From Alphaproteobacteria bacterium (lineage in GTDB: Bacteria > Pseudomonadota > Alphaproteobacteria > M2410), in assembly GCA_030614785.1 (NCBI GenBank), contig JAUWTJ010000037.1, forward strand, positions 1 through 38,051: DNA of 38,051 bases. The letters run 5' to 3'. Under the pieces are notes generated by a model. That model was given only the letters and a program-made list of their open reading frames with translations, searched no databases and had not been told where the DNA came from. The position numbers were made by a program, and so were the translations under genes. Shown here one piece after another: positions 8,344 to 17,299 of this stretch. Position 1 is the first letter of the stretch; the number at the start of each line of letters is the position of its first letter.

Positions 8344-8865
8344 CTATGGTTTGAGGATGAGGTTGAGATGCGGCAGGGTTTCCTGCCTGGCCTCGCACCA
8401 TTCCTCGCTTGTGTCTTTATAGATGAAGCCGAGTTTTTCAAGGATCGCGCCAGAGGCCTTGTTGTCCTCGTAGACGCCGGAGAGGATGACATCCGGGGCC
8501 CGGGTTTTGAGCGCGTGGGCAACGACACCGCTGACGGCCTCGCTCATCAGGCCCTTGCCCCAGTGTGGCTGATCCAGCCAATAGCCCAGACGCCAGGGGC
8601 CTTCAGCCGTTGGGCCGATGGCAATCGAGCCAATTGATGTGTCGGTCCGGTCTTGTTTCAGAACCATCATGAAATAAGCCGGATAGCCGAGCGCCTCGCG
8701 CTCCTCGACCCGGGCCCACCAGAGCTGTTCATGGCCGGGCGGATCGGGGTGGGGAACTTTGGCGAGCCATTTGGCGATCTCGAAATTGGACAGCTGGGTG
8801 CGGACCGCTTCCTGATCGCCTGGCCGAGGCGGGCGAAGAATGAGGCGTTGTGTTTCAATGGTCAA
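8344..8865 (-). CDS. GNAT-family N-acetyltransferase, RimJ/RimL-like (TTG start)
   Basis: Predicted acetyl-CoA-dependent N-acetyltransferase; the substrate may be a protein N-terminus or a small amine and cannot be named. The 173 residues carry the RimJ/RimL pattern: TIETQRLILRPPRPGD at the start, IGSIAIGP, RLGYWLDQPHWGKGLMSEAV (acetyl-CoA-binding motif A), and VYEDNKASGAILEKLGF (motif B). The start is TTG at 8863-8865, preceded by GGAAGG; no ATG lies near the conserved N-terminus. It starts 18 bases after sdhB, so it is probably transcribed with the sdh genes, without any evident functional tie. Its TAG stop touches the palindrome at 8291-8343. Confidence 0.88.
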   Translation of the reverse strand: MTIETQRLILRPPRPGDQEAVRTQLSNFEIAKWLAKVPHPDPPGHEQLWWARVEEREALGYPAYFMMVLKQDRTDTSIGSIAIGPTAEGPWRLGYWLDQPHWGKGLMSEAVSGVVAHALKTRAPDVILSGVYEDNKASGAILEKLGFIYKDTSEEWCEARQETLPHLNLILKP

Positions 8866-8883
8866 GGGACACCACCCTTCCAG

Positions 8884-9663
8884 CTATACTGCGCGCTCAA
8901 GCATCATCTTCTTGATTTCAGCAATCGCCTTGGCCGGATTGAGGCCCTTGGGGCAAGTGTTGGTGCAGTTGAAGATGGTGTGACAGCGATAGAGCCGGAA
9001 AGGATCTTCCAGGGCGTCCAGACGCTCTTCTGTTGCCTCATCGCGGCTGTCGATCAGCCAGCGATAGGCCTGCAAAAGCGCAGCCGGACCCATAAAGCGA
9101 TCCGAGTTCCACCAATAGGATGGACAGGCTGTGGAACAGGACGCGCACAGAATACACTCATAGAGCCCGTCGATTTTCTCGCGGTCTTCCTCTGACTGCA
9201 GCCATTCACCTTCCGGGGCGGGCGTATCGGTCTTGAGCCACGGCTCCATCATGGCGTGCTGGGCAAAGAAATGCGTGAGGTCGGGCACCAGATCCTTGAC
9301 AACGTCGGCGTGAGGCAAGGGGTAAACCTTGACGTCACCCTTAACCTCATCCATGCCCTTGGTGCAGGCCAGAGTATTTATGCCATCAATATTCATGGCG
9401 CAGGAGCCGCAAATCCCTTCGCGGCAGGACCGCCGGAACGTCAGTGTGGGGTCGATTTCATCCTTGATCTTGATCAGCGCGTCAAGAACCATGGGTCCGC
9501 AGGTGTCCATGTCGACTTCATAGGTATCGACCCGCGGATTTTCATCGTCCTCCGGGCTCCAGCGATAGACCTGGAAATTGCGCACATTGGTTGCGCCTTC
9601 GGGAGCCTTGTGGAGCTTGCCCTTTTTCACTTTGGAATTTTTGGGCAGCGCAAATTCGACCAT
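8884..9663 (-). CDS. sdhB: Succinate dehydrogenase iron-sulfur subunit
   Basis: Electron-transfer subunit of complex II, passing electrons from SdhA flavin to quinone. The N-terminal ferredoxin-like domain carries the [2Fe-2S] ligands Cys80, Cys85, Cys88 and Cys100 (CREGICGSC and later LAC). The C-terminal domain has [12 protein letters not shown], then [14 protein letters not shown], giving ligands for the [4Fe-4S] and [3Fe-4S] clusters. The 259-residue length is normal for Alphaproteobacteria. It follows sdhA after 82 bases, in which a strong hairpin lies. The order sdhC-sdhD-sdhA-sdhB is the standard one. Confidence 0.98.
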   Translation of the reverse strand: MVEFALPKNSKVKKGKLHKAPEGATNVRNFQVYRWSPEDDENPRVDTYEVDMDTCGPMVLDALIKIKDEIDPTLTFRRSCREGICGSCAMNIDGINTLACTKGMDEVKGDVKVYPLPHADVVKDLVPDLTHFFAQHAMMEPWLKTDTPAPEGEWLQSEEDREKIDGLYECILCASCSTACPSYWWNSDRFMGPAALLQAYRWLIDSRDEATEERLDALEDPFRLYRCHTIFNCTNTCPKGLNPAKAIAEIKKMMLERAV

Positions 9664-9711
9664 GTCGTCGTTCCTTTAATCTCGGCAGCTTCTTATGTCG
9701 GGCATCTTGCC

Positions 9712-9736
9712 CCCAAAACCGGCGCCCGGCTTTGGG
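9712..9736. other. Hairpin between sdhA and sdhB
   Basis: CCCAAAACCGG and CCGGCTTTGGG form an 11-pair stem (one G-U pair in the transcript) with a 3-base loop, 9 bases after the sdhA stop. There is no T-run. It may set mRNA stability or processing between the two cistrons, since sdhB must still be transcribed through it. Confidence 0.45.
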
Positions 9737-9745
9737 ACTGCATGT

Positions 9746-11524
9746 CTAGTAAACCCGGGCTTTGGGTTCGATGTATTCAATGTCGTCGGTCATTGTCCAG
9801 GCGTGAACCGGGCGATAGTCGAGATTGACCTTGCCGTCATCAAACCAGGCCAGGGTATGCTTCATCCACCCCGCATCGTCACGCTCGGAAAAATCCTCGC
9901 GGGCATGGGCGCCGCGGCTTTCCTTGCGATTGGCCGCTGATTCCATGGTCACCATGGCCTGGCCAATGAGGTTGTCGAACTCAAGGGCTTCGATAAGGTC
10001 GGTATTCCAGACCATAGAGCGGTCGGTAATGCCGAGGTCTTTAGCCCCTTCATAGACGTCTGTAATTCGGGCACGGCCTTCTTCCAGCACATCGCCGGTT
10101 CGGAACACGGCGCAGTTTTCCTGCATGACCTTTTGCATACGCAAACGAATTTCAGCGGTTGATGTCGAACCGGAGGAATGACGGAACCTGTCGAACCGAT
10201 CGAGCGCCTTGTCGGTTGAGGCTTTCGCGACTTCCGGCAGCGTCGCACCGGCTTCAATGGTGTCAGCGGCGCGCAGAGCGGCGGCGCGGCCAAAGACCAC
10301 AAGATCAACCAGTGAGTTGGAACCGAGACGATTGGCGCCGTGTACCGAAACACAGGCTGCTTCGCCGATCGCCATCAGGCCTGGCACCACAGTGTCAGCT
10401 TCATCACCCTTTTTGGTGACCACCTCGCCGTGATAATTGGTCGGAATACCGCCCATATTATAGTGGACCGTTGGCAGGACCGGGATCGGGGCTTTGGTGA
10501 CATCAACCCCGGCAAAGATATGTGCGGATTCTGAAATCCCCGGCAGTCTCTGGGCCAGCACGGCCGGATCCAGATGATCAAGATGCAGGAAGATATGATC
10601 CTTGTTTGGTCCGACGCCGCGGCCTTCCCGGATCTCGATGGTCATGGCGCGCGATACCACATCGCGGGAGGCCAGATCCTTGGCCGACGGCGCATAGCGC
10701 TCCATGAAGCGCTCGCCTTCTGAATTCACAAGATAGCCGCCCTCGCCGCGCGCGCCTTCGGTGATGAGACAGCCGGCGCCATAAATGCCGGTCGGGTGGA
10801 ACTGGACGAATTCCATATCCTGCAAGGGAAGTCCGGCTCTGAGAACCATGCCGTTACCATCGCCGGTGCAGGTGTGCGCGGAGGTGCAGGAGAAATAGGA
10901 GCGGCCATAGCCACCGGTCGCCAGGATTGTGCGCTGGGCGCGGAACCTGTGGATCTTGCCATCTTCCAGACAGAGCGCCAGAACACCGCGACATTCGCCG
11001 TCTTCCATCAGAAGATCGAGGGCGAAATACTCAATGAAAAAATCCGTCTTATGGCGCAGGCTTTGGCCATAAAGCGTGTGCAGCATGGCGTGACCGGTGC
11101 GGTCAGCCGCAGCGCAGGTGCGCTGGATCGGGGCTTCGCCGAAATTACGGGTCATGCCGCCAAAGGCGCGCTGGTAAATCTTGCCCTCCTCGGTGCGCGA
11201 AAAAGGCACGCCGAAGTGTTCGAGTTCATAAATGGCTTTGGGCGCATTGCGAACCAGATACTCGATGGCGTCCTGGTCGCCGAGCCAGTCGGAGCCCTTG
11301 ACAGTGTCATACATATGCCAGCGCCAGTCGTCCTCACCCATATTACCGAGCGATGCAGATATGCCGCCCTGGGCCGCCACAGTATGGGAGCGCGTCGGGA
11401 ATACTTTTGTGATGCACGCGGTTTTTAGTCCGGCCTCGGAACATCCCAGCGTTGCCCGGAGCCCCGCGCCGCCTGCGCCCACAACGATGACATCATGGGT
11501 ATGATCAATAATTTCGTATGACAC
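9746..11524 (-). CDS. sdhA: Succinate dehydrogenase flavoprotein subunit (GTG start)
   Basis: Catalytic subunit of complex II: oxidises succinate to fumarate in the TCA cycle and holds covalently bound FAD. The protein has 592 residues (E. coli 588). The FAD-binding GAGGAG is at 16-21 and the flavinylated histidine is His47 in SHTVAAQGG. Other family segments are [25 protein letters not shown] split over the active site, [15 protein letters not shown], and [14 protein letters not shown]. The GTG start at 11522-11524 is supported by the conserved N-terminus and an AGGA sequence about 11 bases upstream. The gene lies between sdhD (46 bases) and sdhB. Confidence 0.98.
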   Translation of the reverse strand: MSYEIIDHTHDVIVVGAGGAGLRATLGCSEAGLKTACITKVFPTRSHTVAAQGGISASLGNMGEDDWRWHMYDTVKGSDWLGDQDAIEYLVRNAPKAIYELEHFGVPFSRTEEGKIYQRAFGGMTRNFGEAPIQRTCAAADRTGHAMLHTLYGQSLRHKTDFFIEYFALDLLMEDGECRGVLALCLEDGKIHRFRAQRTILATGGYGRSYFSCTSAHTCTGDGNGMVLRAGLPLQDMEFVQFHPTGIYGAGCLITEGARGEGGYLVNSEGERFMERYAPSAKDLASRDVVSRAMTIEIREGRGVGPNKDHIFLHLDHLDPAVLAQRLPGISESAHIFAGVDVTKAPIPVLPTVHYNMGGIPTNYHGEVVTKKGDEADTVVPGLMAIGEAACVSVHGANRLGSNSLVDLVVFGRAAALRAADTIEAGATLPEVAKASTDKALDRFDRFRHSSGSTSTAEIRLRMQKVMQENCAVFRTGDVLEEGRARITDVYEGAKDLGITDRSMVWNTDLIEALEFDNLIGQAMVTMESAANRKESRGAHAREDFSERDDAGWMKHTLAWFDDGKVNLDYRPVHAWTMTDDIEYIEPKARVY

Positions 11525-11570
11525 TTTTTATAATCCTGAATGCGAATTTGTGATGGCTTGATCGCCAACC

Positions 11571-11960
11571 TCAGGCGGGGATCGCCAGAATAAATACTTT
11601 TAGAACGGAAAGAGCACAGATCATCCCCATAACAACGCAGAAGAAATCGTTGAGGATGAGCGCGGCGATTTTGTAGGGTCTGTCATGGATATAGTCGTCA
11701 ATGACCGAGTGGAGCCCCATGCGGAAATGGGCAAAGCCAACTGCGATGAACAAGAGCAGGAAAATCGTATTCTGCGGCTCTGCCACAAAATCGATGGCCG
11801 CCTCGTAAGGCTTCCAGGCCAGACCGATGAGCGACCAGATGAACCAGACGGCGAGCGGTACAAGCGCCACGGATGTAACGGTTTTCTTCCAGAAGTGATC
11901 GGCGCCTTCAGAAGCAGCGCCAAGGCCGCGGGCCCGTGCAAGAGGTGTTCTGATACTCAT
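11571..11960 (-). CDS. sdhD: Succinate dehydrogenase membrane anchor subunit D
   Basis: One of two membrane anchors of complex II that hold heme b and form the ubiquinone site. The 129 residues contain three predicted membrane segments, roughly 30-48, 66-86 and 100-127. The conserved HFRMGLHSVIDDYIHD segment, with His78 and His84 and an Asp-Tyr pair at 89-90, matches the heme and quinone region of the family. About 20 residues at the N-terminus lie on the cytoplasmic side. The ATG at 11960 follows the sdhC stop by 5 bases, so translation is likely coupled. Confidence 0.95.
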   Translation of the reverse strand: MSIRTPLARARGLGAASEGADHFWKKTVTSVALVPLAVWFIWSLIGLAWKPYEAAIDFVAEPQNTIFLLLFIAVGFAHFRMGLHSVIDDYIHDRPYKIAALILNDFFCVVMGMICALSVLKVFILAIPA

Positions 11961-11965
11961 TTTCC

Positions 11966-12364
11966 TTACCCTCTCATCATATAGGCGAGCGCCCAGATAA
12001 CCAGTGTGAAACCGACAGAGCCAAGCAAGACAAACAACCCGGACCGGAACCCGGTCTGCTTGTCAAAACCAATCCCGGCATCCCAGGCGAGATGACGGAT
12101 GCCGTTGAGCCAGTGATAAACCAGAGCCCAGGTAAAACCAAAGAGCAGGAAGCGCCCGATGAAATGACCATGGAAGGCCTGGACCCTGGCGTAAGAGTCC
12201 GGGCCGAGCGCGAGGGCAACCAGCCAGCAGGCCAGCAAGAGACCGCCGAGGGCGATGCCGATCCCAGTGACCCGGTGAAGGATCGAGGTCAACATGGTCA
12301 GCGGCCAGCGATAGATATCGAAGAAGGGCGACCTTGGACGGGGTCGAAGCTTTGGTTCTGCCAT
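11966..12364 (-). CDS. sdhC: Succinate dehydrogenase cytochrome b556 subunit C
   Basis: Membrane anchor of complex II with heme b and part of the quinone site. The 132-residue protein shows the family signature: RPRSPFFDIYRWPLTMLTSI region, SILHRVTGIGIALGG, and YHWLNGIRHLAWDAG. His84 aligns with the known heme-ligand histidine of E. coli SdhC. Three membrane segments are evident, about 28-52, 68-88 and 108-129. It is the first gene of sdhCDAB; a sigma70-like promoter lies about 85 bases upstream. Nothing unusual is seen. Confidence 0.96.
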   Translation of the reverse strand: MAEPKLRPRPRSPFFDIYRWPLTMLTSILHRVTGIGIALGGLLLACWLVALALGPDSYARVQAFHGHFIGRFLLFGFTWALVYHWLNGIRHLAWDAGIGFDKQTGFRSGLFVLLGSVGFTLVIWALAYMMRG

Positions 12365-12448
12365 TTTTTATGTCTCCGGGCCGGATGTGACGAGTGGGTG
12401 GCCCTTGTCACCCGGAGGAGGAGCCCCGGGGGTGTTTTGGTCAGGACG

Positions 12449-12476
12449 AGTTTATGAGTGACTCGCGCAGTGTCAA
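12449..12476 (-). promoter_or_regulatory. Candidate sigma70 promoter for sdhCDAB
   Basis: On the minus strand a consensus -35 TTGACA (12471-12476) is separated by 16 bases from TAAACT (12449-12454). It faces sdhC, whose start is 85 bases further on, and lies in the gap after the mch stop. The spacing and -35 box are good; the -10 box is imperfect. Confidence 0.45.
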
Positions 12477-12529
12477 CACTACCATGGTTCCGTGCCCGGG
12501 TTTGACTCCAATTTTGTCTGAAAATTGCG

Positions 12530-13606
12530 TCATTTTGGCATGATTACCCAGTAGTCGAGATTGAGAATGACGGCTGCGTGGTTCTTGCCCGCTTCATCCT
12601 TGAGCGGGAAATCCGCGCAGGGGTAGTCCTTTGTGGCGATCATATTAACCCGGAGCGCGCCGCAGTCATCACGACCGGGAAGTTCGGCCTTTTCAACAAT
12701 CCTCGACCAAGCGTAGACCGTGTCACCGGCAAAACACGGAGCGACATGGGCGCCGGCATTGATCGCGGCGACAAAGGCGGCATTGCCCAGACCATTGAAC
12801 GAGAGGGCCCGGGCCAGCGAGATAACGTGGCCGCCATAGATCAGACGGCGCCCGAACCGGCCCTTGCCCTCGGTGAACTGGTTGAAGTGAACCTTCGCAG
12901 TGTTCTGGAAGGCCCGCGTGGCCATCATATGCTCGGCTTCTTCAATGGTCATGCCGTCGATGTGATCGATCTGTTCACCCGGCTCATAGTCACCCCAGCG
13001 ATGGGGGCTGCCCGCGAGGGCGAAATCGTAATCGCTGAAATTCGCCTCAGGCAGGGCCAGATCCGAAACCGAGACCACGTCTGCGAGCTGAGGCACCACG
13101 GCCTCGGGCACAGGGGCCGCTTCGTCACCCTTTCTGACCATGACCCAGCGGACCCAGGAGGCAACGGTTTCACCGCGCTGATTGGTGCCCGTGGAGCGGA
13201 CATAGACGATACCGGTCTTGCCGTTGGAGTTTTCTTTCAGTCCAATAACGTCAGACGTCGCGGCGAGGGTATCACCGGCATAGACCGGCCGCAGGAAACG
13301 GCACTCGGCATAACCCAGATTGGCCACGGCGTTAAGCGAGATGTCCGCGACGGTTTTGCCGAAAATGATGTGGAAGGTCAGCAAGTCATCCATCGGCGCC
13401 TCAGGTAGTCCGAGACTGCGGGCAAATTCGGCGGAGGACTGGACCGGGAACCGCGGACCGAAGAGGCTGGTATAAAGCGCGGCGTCCCCGGCCGTCACGG
13501 TGCGCGGCGTTGCGTGCACCAGTTTCTGGCCGATCCTGAAATCTTCAAAAAAGTTGCCACTATTGGTTTTTGGATTGGTTTTTGGATTTGTTTTCTGGAC
13601 CGTCAT
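12530..13606 (-). CDS. mch: Mesaconyl-CoA hydratase (double MaoC/hotdog)
   Basis: Hydrates mesaconyl-CoA (2-methylfumaryl-CoA) to beta-methylmalyl-CoA in the ethylmalonyl-CoA pathway for acetyl-CoA assimilation. The 358 residues contain two hotdog domains. The sequence follows the known Rhodobacter enzyme closely: GNFFEDFRIGQKLVHATPRT, LLTFHIIFGKTVADISLNAVANLGYAE, IDHIDGMTIEEAEHMMATR, GRRLIYGGHVISLARALSFNGL and FAGDTVYAWS. The N-terminus is odd: a 12-base repeat encodes Lys-Thr-Asn-Pro units about two and a half times before the conserved start. The ATG at 13606 overlaps the stop of the upstream lyase gene (ATGA), so the pair is coupled. The gene symbol is mch in Rhodobacter; mcd and meaC are also used. 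The rest of the pathway is not in this window. Confidence 0.9.
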   Translation of the reverse strand: MTVQKTNPKTNPKTNSGNFFEDFRIGQKLVHATPRTVTAGDAALYTSLFGPRFPVQSSAEFARSLGLPEAPMDDLLTFHIIFGKTVADISLNAVANLGYAECRFLRPVYAGDTLAATSDVIGLKENSNGKTGIVYVRSTGTNQRGETVASWVRWVMVRKGDEAAPVPEAVVPQLADVVSVSDLALPEANFSDYDFALAGSPHRWGDYEPGEQIDHIDGMTIEEAEHMMATRAFQNTAKVHFNQFTEGKGRFGRRLIYGGHVISLARALSFNGLGNAAFVAAINAGAHVAPCFAGDTVYAWSRIVEKAELPGRDDCGALRVNMIATKDYPCADFPLKDEAGKNHAAVILNLDYWVIMPK

Positions 13607-14511
13607 TGGGCGGCGGCCTCAAGTTCAGCGATGGCATCGGCAATGGCAACCACCCGGCGCGCGATATCGGCGTGCAGCAGCTCGGCCATTTTGCCCTCGA
13701 CCTTGAGGACGCCCTTGCCGTGGTTTTCCGGCGCTTCAAACGCGGCAATGACCTGGCGTGACCAGGTGACTTCCTCGGCGGTGGGGGCAAAGATCTCGTT
13801 GCAGGGGGCGACCTGGCTTGGATGAATAAGTGTCTTGCCATCAAATCCGAGATCCGCGCCCTGCTGGCTCACAGCTTTGAAGCCCTCGGCATTGGCAATG
13901 TCGTTGTAGACACCGTCGAGGATATTGAGGCCGTAGGCGCGCGCCGCCAACAAGGTGAGCTGGAGGCTGGCCATGAGAGGGGTGCGATTTTCCAGCGGCT
14001 CGCAGAAGATTTCCTTGATGATGTCGTTGGTTCCCATGACGAAGCACGTGAGACGGCAGTCGTCCTCAATCGAGGCCGCAGCAATGTCCCGGGCATTCAA
14101 CATTGCGAGCGGCGTTTCCATCATGGCCCACATGGCGACCCCGGCAGGAGCGCCGGCCCGGTCCATCAGATCACTGGCCTCGCCGACCTCTGCGGCAGTG
14201 TTGATTTTGGGAACCAGAATGGCGTCTGGCAGAGCGTCGACCGCGGCCTTGATATCATCCTCGCCCCACGGGGAGCGCAGGGAGTTCACCCGGATGATAA
14301 CCTCCCGCTTGCCAAAGCCGCCAGCCTTCACCGCAGCGCACACCTGGGCGCGCGCTTCTTCCTTGGCATCCGGGGCAACGGCGTCCTCCAGATCCAGGAT
14401 AATGGCGTCAGCCGGGATCGATTTGGCCTTCTCCATGGCTCTGGCATTTGAGCCGGGCATATAAAGTGCGCTGCGCAGGGGCTTTGCGCGGTTAAGGGCA
14501 GTTCCAGCCAT
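13603..14511 (-). CDS. CitE/HpcH-family CoA-ester lyase (malyl-CoA lyase or thioesterase type)
   Basis: A 302-residue TIM-barrel enzyme of the HpcH/HpaI aldolase and citrate lyase beta-chain family. Visible landmarks are LYMPGSNARAMEKA, the metal-site LDLEDAVAPDAK (residues 39-50), Arg74 in IIRVN, Glu132 in MMETP, FVMGTNDIIKE, and GKTLIHPSQV near the C-terminus. Given its 4-base overlap with mesaconyl-CoA hydratase, the likely role is cleavage of beta-methylmalyl-CoA or malyl-CoA, or malyl-CoA hydrolysis (Mcl2-type thioesterase). It is shorter than and distinct from Mcl1 as I recall it, so I do not assign a symbol. The ATG at 14511 has GGAG 8 bases upstream. The gene diverges from the pyridoxal-kinase-like gene. 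Confidence 0.85.
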   Translation of the reverse strand: MAGTALNRAKPLRSALYMPGSNARAMEKAKSIPADAIILDLEDAVAPDAKEEARAQVCAAVKAGGFGKREVIIRVNSLRSPWGEDDIKAAVDALPDAILVPKINTAAEVGEASDLMDRAGAPAGVAMWAMMETPLAMLNARDIAAASIEDDCRLTCFVMGTNDIIKEIFCEPLENRTPLMASLQLTLLAARAYGLNILDGVYNDIANAEGFKAVSQQGADLGFDGKTLIHPSQVAPCNEIFAPTAEEVTWSRQVIAAFEAPENHGKGVLKVEGKMAELLHADIARRVVAIADAIAELEAAAQ

Positions 14512-14632
14512 GGTCGTCTCCGCTCATCTATCGATGGTTTTTTGTTTTTCTTGATTTCACCTGCCGACCCGCCAAACTGGCAGGCGACAGGGACGAGTTT
14601 ACTTCGCGTTTGCGAGATGGTTTTAGCGCCCT

Positions 14633-15481
14633 GTGGAACCTGTGGCAACAATCATGGATTCAGATATGCCGATGCAGAAGACAATTCTCTCAATTTCTTC
14701 CCAAACCGTGGCCGGGACTGTGGGAAACAGTGTCACCAGCTTCGTTTTACAATGTCTGGGGCACCGGGTCTGGTCCCTCCCGACGTCACTGAACTCCAAC
14801 CACGGCGGCCATCCCGATGCCCTGCGGCAACCGGTCGACGAGGCGACGGTCGAGGGACTGATTGGCAACCTTGAGGCCAACGGCTGGCTCGCGGCGTGCG
14901 ATGCGGTTTTCACCGGGCATTTCTCCAGCGTCGGACAGATCACCATAGCCGAGGCCTGGATTTCCCGCCTCAAGGCAAGGCGGCCGGACCTCATTTACTG
15001 CTGCGATCCGGTGATCGGTGATGACCCCGCGGGGCTCTATGTGGCCGAGGAGATCGCGCTGGCGATCCGGGATCGGCTCCTGCCGCTGGCCGACATTGCC
15101 AGCCCCAACCGGTTTGAACTTGAATATCTTGGCGGCCACCCGTGCACCACACCTGATAGTGCGGCAGAACTGGCAAAACTTCTTCAGGTTGATACTGTTC
15201 TTGCAACTTCGGTCCCTTCAGGTGATGAACTGACGACCCTTTGCTGTACTGAATCCGAAGTTTTCTCAAGGTCTTCGCCCTTCCTCGATCCCGTCCCCAA
15301 GGGAACAGGAGACCTGCTGGTTGCCCTTTTCCTCGGGCACCGGCTGAGCGGCCACAATGACGCAAAGTGCCTCGAACGGGCGGTCGAAATAACGTTCGAG
15401 ATTTGCCGGCAAAGCGCGGCGGCGGGGGCGGACGAGCTGATGCTGATCGAGAATCGCAATCTTCTGACGACGGCAACCTGA
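14633..15481 (+). CDS. pdxY: Pyridoxal kinase-like protein (PdxY/PdxK family)
   Basis: Predicted to phosphorylate pyridoxal to pyridoxal 5'-phosphate in B6 salvage. The ribokinase-like fold is visible: TILSISSQTVAGTVGNSV at the N-terminus (substrate side), GHFSSVGQI, YCCDPVIGD, ASPNRFELEYLGG, and the ATP-site KGTGDLLVALFLGH with the catalytic Asp of GTGD. The length of up to 282 residues is normal. The start is uncertain: the frame opens with GTG at 14633, with in-frame ATGs at 14654, 14666 and 14672; the family usually begins just before KTILS, which favours 14672, but none has a clear ribosome binding site. It diverges from the CoA-lyase gene and is followed after 99 bases by a histidine kinase. 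Confidence 0.85.
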   Translation: MEPVATIMDSDMPMQKTILSISSQTVAGTVGNSVTSFVLQCLGHRVWSLPTSLNSNHGGHPDALRQPVDEATVEGLIGNLEANGWLAACDAVFTGHFSSVGQITIAEAWISRLKARRPDLIYCCDPVIGDDPAGLYVAEEIALAIRDRLLPLADIASPNRFELEYLGGHPCTTPDSAAELAKLLQVDTVLATSVPSGDELTTLCCTESEVFSRSSPFLDPVPKGTGDLLVALFLGHRLSGHNDAKCLERAVEITFEICRQSAAAGADELMLIENRNLLTTAT

Positions 15482-15580
15482 GGTCTATGCCATCTGGAAC
15501 AGATTTAATCTCTGGACCGGAGGATTTGTTAAGGATAAACAGCCAGAATGGCCGCGTGAAATACGTTTCAAGGGGTTGCC

Positions 15581-17299
15581 GTGAACAGGATCAGAGACGA
15601 GGTTCGTCTCAAGCTACATATTGACGAACTGGAAGCCAGGCAGCGCGAACTCTCGGTGCTTAAAGATTTCGCGATTTCGTTGATGACGATCCTCAACGTC
15701 GAGGATCTTTTCTGGCACGTGGCGCGCGAGGTTGCAGCGCGGCTCGACTTTACCGACTGCGTTATTTACCGGCATGACAGCGAGGCGGACCACCTCGTTC
15801 AGGTTGCTGCGAGCGGTGACAAGAATCCCACCGATACAATCATTGAGAACCCGCTCACCATACCGGTCGGCAAGGGCATCACCGGGACGGTCGCCAAAAC
15901 GAAACGATCCGTCGTTATCAATGACGTATCAGAGGATGATCGCTATATACGCGACGTCATGGATGCGCGTTCCGAAATTTGTGTCCCGATCCTGATCGAT
16001 GGCGAGGTCTACGGAGTAATCGATTGCGAGGACCAGCTTCCGGAGCGCTTTGACAGCACGCATCTGGAAATTCTGACGACGGTCGCCTCGCTGACGAGCT
16101 CGAAAATTGCTCAATGCGCCATAATGGAGAGCTACGTCCGCCAGGCGGAGATCATCCGCCAGGTCTCGGAGGTCGTCATCATTTCAGATGGCGACGGAAA
16201 GATTATCGACTGTAATCCGGCAACCGAAGAAGCAACCAAGCTCGCAGCCCGGCACATCATCGGTCTGAATATCTTTGATCTAACCTCACGCGGATCCGAG
16301 ACGAATACGCTTCGTTCCGAGATCATACGCCAAATTGGCGACGGCAAAATCTGGTCAGGGCGCGTGCCGATCATCGATACGGATGACGTAAAGAAGTACT
16401 TTGATGTTTCAATAACGCCGGTGCCGTCGGCTGACGGAAGTGATGATATGTTTGTCTCGGTTGGCCGGGACGTCACAAAACAAATGCATGCGGAGGAAAC
16501 CCTCAAGGAGCGCAATCAGGTTTTGCAGGACATGGGCTTTGAGCTCAGGGATGCACTGGAGCAATCCAGAATTGCCCAGCGCACGCAGTCAGCCTTCCTT
16601 GCCAATGTGTCACACGAACTGCGCACCCCGCTCAACGCCATTGTCGGCTTCTCGGATATAATGCGGACGACAGATTTGTTGGAACGCGATCCCCAAAAGG
16701 CCATTGAGTACAATCAGTACATCCACTCTGCAGGGCAACATTTGACCAGCCTTGTGAACGATATCCTTGATATTTCAAGCCTGGCCGCCAATGAAAGCGA
16801 TGCCCATCGGGACGACATTGATCTCAACACTGTGCTGGAAACTTGCTGGACCCTGACCAACCACAAGGCCCGCAAAAAGCATATCGAGATTGACTTTCAG
16901 GCCCATGATCACACGCCGCATATCATTTTCGACGAACGCCATTTCAAACAGATCATTACCAATCTCGTGGACAATGAGATCAAGTTCTCTGCCGAACACA
17001 GCACGATTACACTCCATGTCGCGACAAATGACGACCAGAGTATTGAAATTTCCATTTCGGACAAGGGCCGCGGCATCGAGGAGTCGCAGCTCGAAAGCAT
17101 CTTCACTGCCTTTTCGCGGGCTGACTGGGTGCGCAGTCAAGGTGTCGAAGGGGCGGGGCTTGGCCTTGCCCTTGTCAGCGAAATGATCTCGACCAACGGC
17201 TGCGAAATTGGCGTGGCAAGTGAAGTCGGCAAGGGTTCAACCTTTACACTCTACATTCCTTCAGACCGTGTGATCCAGCAAAGCCAAAGCGCACCCTAG
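15581..17299 (+). CDS. Orphan GAF-PAS sensor histidine kinase (GTG start)
   Basis: Predicted cytoplasmic two-component sensor of 572 residues without membrane segments. A short coiled coil (about 8-30) leads into a GAF domain (about 30-180; IPVGKGITGTVAKTKRSVVINDV, EVYGVIDCED). A PAS domain follows (about 190-300), then a helical linker, then HisKA with phospho-acceptor His345 in SHELRTPLNAIVGFSD, and a HATPase_c domain (about 440-565; DKGRGIEES, FTAFSRAD, GAGLGLALVSEM, GKGSTFTLYIP). The N-box reads NLVDNEIKFS, with Glu where Ala is usual; the metal-binding Asn is kept. The GTG start at 15581 has AAGGGG 6 bases before it. No receiver domain or response regulator gene is adjacent, so its partner must be encoded elsewhere. 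The signal is unknown. Confidence 0.93.
   Translation: MNRIRDEVRLKLHIDELEARQRELSVLKDFAISLMTILNVEDLFWHVAREVAARLDFTDCVIYRHDSEADHLVQVAASGDKNPTDTIIENPLTIPVGKGITGTVAKTKRSVVINDVSEDDRYIRDVMDARSEICVPILIDGEVYGVIDCEDQLPERFDSTHLEILTTVASLTSSKIAQCAIMESYVRQAEIIRQVSEVVIISDGDGKIIDCNPATEEATKLAARHIIGLNIFDLTSRGSETNTLRSEIIRQIGDGKIWSGRVPIIDTDDVKKYFDVSITPVPSADGSDDMFVSVGRDVTKQMHAEETLKERNQVLQDMGFELRDALEQSRIAQRTQSAFLANVSHELRTPLNAIVGFSDIMRTTDLLERDPQKAIEYNQYIHSAGQHLTSLVNDILDISSLAANESDAHRDDIDLNTVLETCWTLTNHKARKKHIEIDFQAHDHTPHIIFDERHFKQIITNLVDNEIKFSAEHSTITLHVATNDDQSIEISISDKGRGIEESQLESIFTAFSRADWVRSQGVEGAGLGLALVSEMISTNGCEIGVASEVGKGSTFTLYIPSDRVIQQSQSAP

Noticed and set aside
12481-12530. Possible third, decayed copy of the RAYT-type palindrome (ACCATGG, TTTGACTCCAATTTTG)
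   Set aside because: The resemblance to TGTCTGACCCCATTTTG is partial, needs gaps, and no inverted arms survive; chance is as likely.
14560-14584. Terminator in the gap between the CoA-lyase and pyridoxal-kinase genes
   Set aside because: The CCTGCC / GGCAGG stem is short, and the nearby T-run precedes it on the plus strand; the genes diverge, so no terminator is expected.
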